Part shown: in pieces, positions 10,883-12,200 of the stretch | Layout of the letters: every line of letters begins with the position of its first letter | How positions within the stretch are numbered: position 1 is the stretch's first letter | Program-made: the position numbers and the translations under genes | The notes under the pieces: generated by a model | Databases searched by the model: none | What the model saw: only the letters and a program-made list of their open reading frames with translations | What the model was told of the DNA's origin: nothing | From: DATCJU01 sp036562635 | Lineage (GTDB): Bacteria > Actinomycetota > Actinomycetes > Mycobacteriales > Pseudonocardiaceae | Direction of reading: 5' to 3' | Length of the DNA: 12,200 bases | Assembly: GCA_036562635.1 (NCBI GenBank) | Contig: DATCJU010000027.1 | Location: 1 to 12,200 of the forward strand

Positions 10883-11716
10883 ATGAGCCAGCCAACCCCA
10901 AAGGCACAGGGCCTGGGCGCCCAGCTCCGCGCAATCCGTCGAGCTCGCGGCATGTCCATGAAGGACATTGCCAACCGGCTTGGCTGGTCCGAGTCGAAGG
11001 TGTCACGCCTGGAAACCGGTCAGCGGCCTCTGTCCTCAGAGGAGGTTGCGGCGTTGTTGGTCATCTTGAACGTGACGGGACCAGACCGGGAACGACTCAT
11101 GGCGATGGCTCGTACGCCTGATGAGCCAGCCTGGCTGGAAACCATGCGCCATGGCCTACCGTCGGAATCCATTGCACTGGCCACCTACGAGGCCGAAGCG
11201 GTCCGTGTGACGGACTGGGCTCCCCTGCTCATCCCTGGCTTGCTCCAAACGATGGAGTACACCCGGGCATTCATGCTTGCTGACCGCATCCCTGAAGCCG
11301 ACATCGGCGCACGACTGATGGCCCGGCAACACCGACAGCAAATCCTGGAGCGCGTCACGTACACCGCATACCTGGATGAGGCGGTGCTCCGAAGGTCGGT
11401 CGGCTCGCCCCGGATCCTGCGGAACCAGTTGCGTCACCTGCTTGATCAAGCCGAGCGTGACACCGTCACGATTCGAGTGGTTCCTGTCACTTCTGATGCT
11501 CACCCCGGCCTGATCAGTCCGTTCCTGATGTTGGAGTTCGACACCGCACCAGCCATCGTGCACGTGGAACTGCTCAGGTCAGCGGTGTTCCTGGGTGACA
11601 AGGCTGAGACCGAGCCGTACATGCAAGCTCTTGCTCAGATCTCGTCATACTCGCTAGACGAGAAAGAATCGCTCCGACTCATCGAAGCGGTGGCCAGAGA
11701 GGTGGACGGGATCTGA
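10883..11716 (+). CDS. XRE-family regulator with DUF5753 domain (Scr1 type)
   Basis: A 277-residue protein. An N-terminal HTH_31/XRE domain (about 11-66; GMSMKDIANRLGWSESKVSRLETGQ) is followed by the actinobacterial DUF5753 domain (about 95-270; APLLIPGLLQTMEYTRAFM, ARQHRQQIL, TIRVVPVTSDAHPGL, VHVELLRSAVFL). Such proteins are DNA-binding regulators commonly encoded next to DUF397 proteins, with which they are thought to act as functional partners. ATG 10883 has GGAGG a few nt upstream. Its TGA overlaps the next ATG by one base, so the two are cotranslated. GC content and third-position bias are clearly lower than in the genes to the left, which may indicate a different origin. The divergent micro-gene operon is a plausible target through the GCAAG sites between them. 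Confidence 0.93.
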   Translation: MSQPTPKAQGLGAQLRAIRRARGMSMKDIANRLGWSESKVSRLETGQRPLSSEEVAALLVILNVTGPDRERLMAMARTPDEPAWLETMRHGLPSESIALATYEAEAVRVTDWAPLLIPGLLQTMEYTRAFMLADRIPEADIGARLMARQHRQQILERVTYTAYLDEAVLRRSVGSPRILRNQLRHLLDQAERDTVTIRVVPVTSDAHPGLISPFLMLEFDTAPAIVHVELLRSAVFLGDKAETEPYMQALAQISSYSLDEKESLRLIEAVAREVDGI

Positions 11717-11913
11717 TGATCGAGGCAGCGCTGGACTGGCGTAAGTCCAGCTACAGCGGATCAACATCCAACTGCGTCGAGGTCGCCCTGGCGCCCTCAG
11801 GTGTTGCGGTGCGGGACTCGAAGAACCCTAGCGCTGGCTACTTCATCGCAGGCACTCCCAAGTGGGCGGCCTTCATCGACGCCATCAAGAGCGGGCGGCT
11901 GGATCTGAGCTAA
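11716..11913 (+). CDS. DUF397 domain protein, copy 1
   Basis: A 65-residue protein made almost entirely of a DUF397 domain: WRKSSYSG, NCVEVALAPSGVAVRDSKNP, then a hydrophobic strand and KWAAFIDAIKSGRL. ATG 11716 shares its A with the TGA of the XRE gene (TGATG), so translation is coupled. DUF397 proteins are small partners of XRE/DUF5753 regulators in actinobacteria, sometimes proposed as a toxin-antitoxin-like or regulatory pair; the direction of action is not settled. It is followed after 15 nt by a strong hairpin, which ends this two-gene unit. Confidence 0.92.
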   Translation: MIEAALDWRKSSYSGSTSNCVEVALAPSGVAVRDSKNPSAGYFIAGTPKWAAFIDAIKSGRLDLS

Positions 11914-11928
11914 CCACCTGTACGATTG

Positions 11929-11958
11929 ACGGCCGGGACGGACATCCGCCCCGGCCGT
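11929..11958 (+). terminator. Hairpin terminator after the XRE-DUF397 pair
   Basis: ACGGCCGGG (11929-11937) pairs perfectly with CCCGGCCGT (11950-11958). CGG/CCG inside extends the stem past one unpaired base on each side. It lies 15 nt after the stop and is followed by only two T residues, as is common for GC-rich actinobacterial terminators. Confidence 0.6.
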
Positions 11959-12003
11959 TCCACACCTTGATCAGTACGGCGGACGCAACAGCCTCCCTCT
12001 CGC

Positions 12004-12009
12004 TACCCT
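12004..12009 (+). promoter_or_regulatory. Candidate -10 box for the second DUF397 gene
   Basis: TACCCT, the same -10 string as before both DedA genes, lies 36 nt upstream of GTG 12046. This predicts a leader of about 30 nt containing AGGAG (12031-12035) and GAGGGG. No clear -35 is present, so the call is tentative. Confidence 0.35.
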
Positions 12010-12045
12010 CCGTAGTTGCCCACAGAGACCAGGAGAGGGGGCGTC

Positions 12046-12200
12046 GTGGCGTCCGACCTGCTCACCACCTGGCGGAAGAGCAGCTACAGCGACACCGCCA
12101 CCAACTGTGTGGAGGTCGCACCGGTGCCCTCAGGCACCGCGGTACGCGACAGCAAGAACCCCACTGACGGCTTCCTCACCGTACGCACCCGGGAATGGAC
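12046..12200 (+). CDS. DUF397 domain protein, copy 2 (3' end outside window)
   Basis: The frame from GTG 12046 runs to the window edge, giving 51 complete codons: TTWRKSSYSDTATNCVEVAP, then VPSGTAVRDSKNPTDGF. It is plainly homologous to the upstream DUF397 protein, with WRKSSYS, NCVEV and AVRDSKNP conserved, but its codons are richer in G/C. Purine-rich AGGAGAGGGG (12031-12040) ends 5 nt before the start. A hairpin and a TACCCT box separate it from the first copy, so it is probably transcribed independently. The C-terminal part of the domain lies beyond the window. Confidence 0.88.
   Translation, partial: MASDLLTTWRKSSYSDTATNCVEVAPVPSGTAVRDSKNPTDGFLTVRTREW

Noticed and set aside
11936..11950. 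GGACATCCGC similar to part of the frc leaders
   Set aside because: It forms the inner part of the terminator-like hairpin after the DUF397 gene and lacks the rest of the leader.
1..12200. tRNA, rRNA, CRISPR arrays, insertion sequences, attachment sites
   Set aside because: No tRNA-like cloverleaf, regularly spaced repeats, transposase motifs or terminal inverted repeats were seen on either strand.

Overview
The window is very GC-rich DNA with GTG starts, short or absent leaders and GC-ending codons. It carries an XRE/DUF5753 regulator paired with DUF397 proteins, a pairing typical of filamentous actinobacteria. The best guess is a Pseudonocardiales-type or related actinomycete; the genus cannot be fixed from sequence alone.

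Layout. 2-352: end of an unidentified gene. 454-1889 (+): tandem duplicate of two DedA-family membrane proteins, both apparently leaderless behind a TACCCT -10 box. 1917-6978 (-): a fructose-type sugar uptake operon in the order frcB (lipoprotein binding protein), frcC (permease), frcA (ATPase), a PfkB-family sugar kinase, and frcK (P-loop kinase). A LacI-family regulator (7149-8156, +) diverges from it. The 170 bp between them hold two abutting 12-bp palindromic operators that overlap both promoters. 8188-8709 (-): two-helix membrane protein, convergent with the regulator. 8863-10716 (-): a compact operon of seven very small genes of unknown function, with three visible NTGA stop/start overlaps. 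Two of its genes look frameshifted. 10883-12200 (+): Scr1-type XRE regulator, DUF397 protein, hairpin, and a second DUF397 gene cut by the window end. This block is visibly lower in GC.

How the genes fit together. FrcB captures a sugar (fructose by family), FrcC/FrcA import it, and the PfkB kinase would phosphorylate it. FrcK is a P-loop kinase found with this transporter in rhizobia. The LacI protein probably represses both itself and the operon until the sugar or a derivative is present.

Most interesting signals. (1) frcB, frcC and frcK share a structured leader: a large hairpin, then a 15-nt mini-hairpin (5-bp stem, 5-nt loop) with one compensatory and one wobble change, then AGGAGG exactly 5 nt before the start codon. 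This looks like a repeated cis-acting RNA element inside one operon. (2) The micro-gene operon lies divergent from an XRE gene, with repeated GCAAG(T/A) sites between them. All functional statements rest on motif reading and family knowledge; no database search was run.
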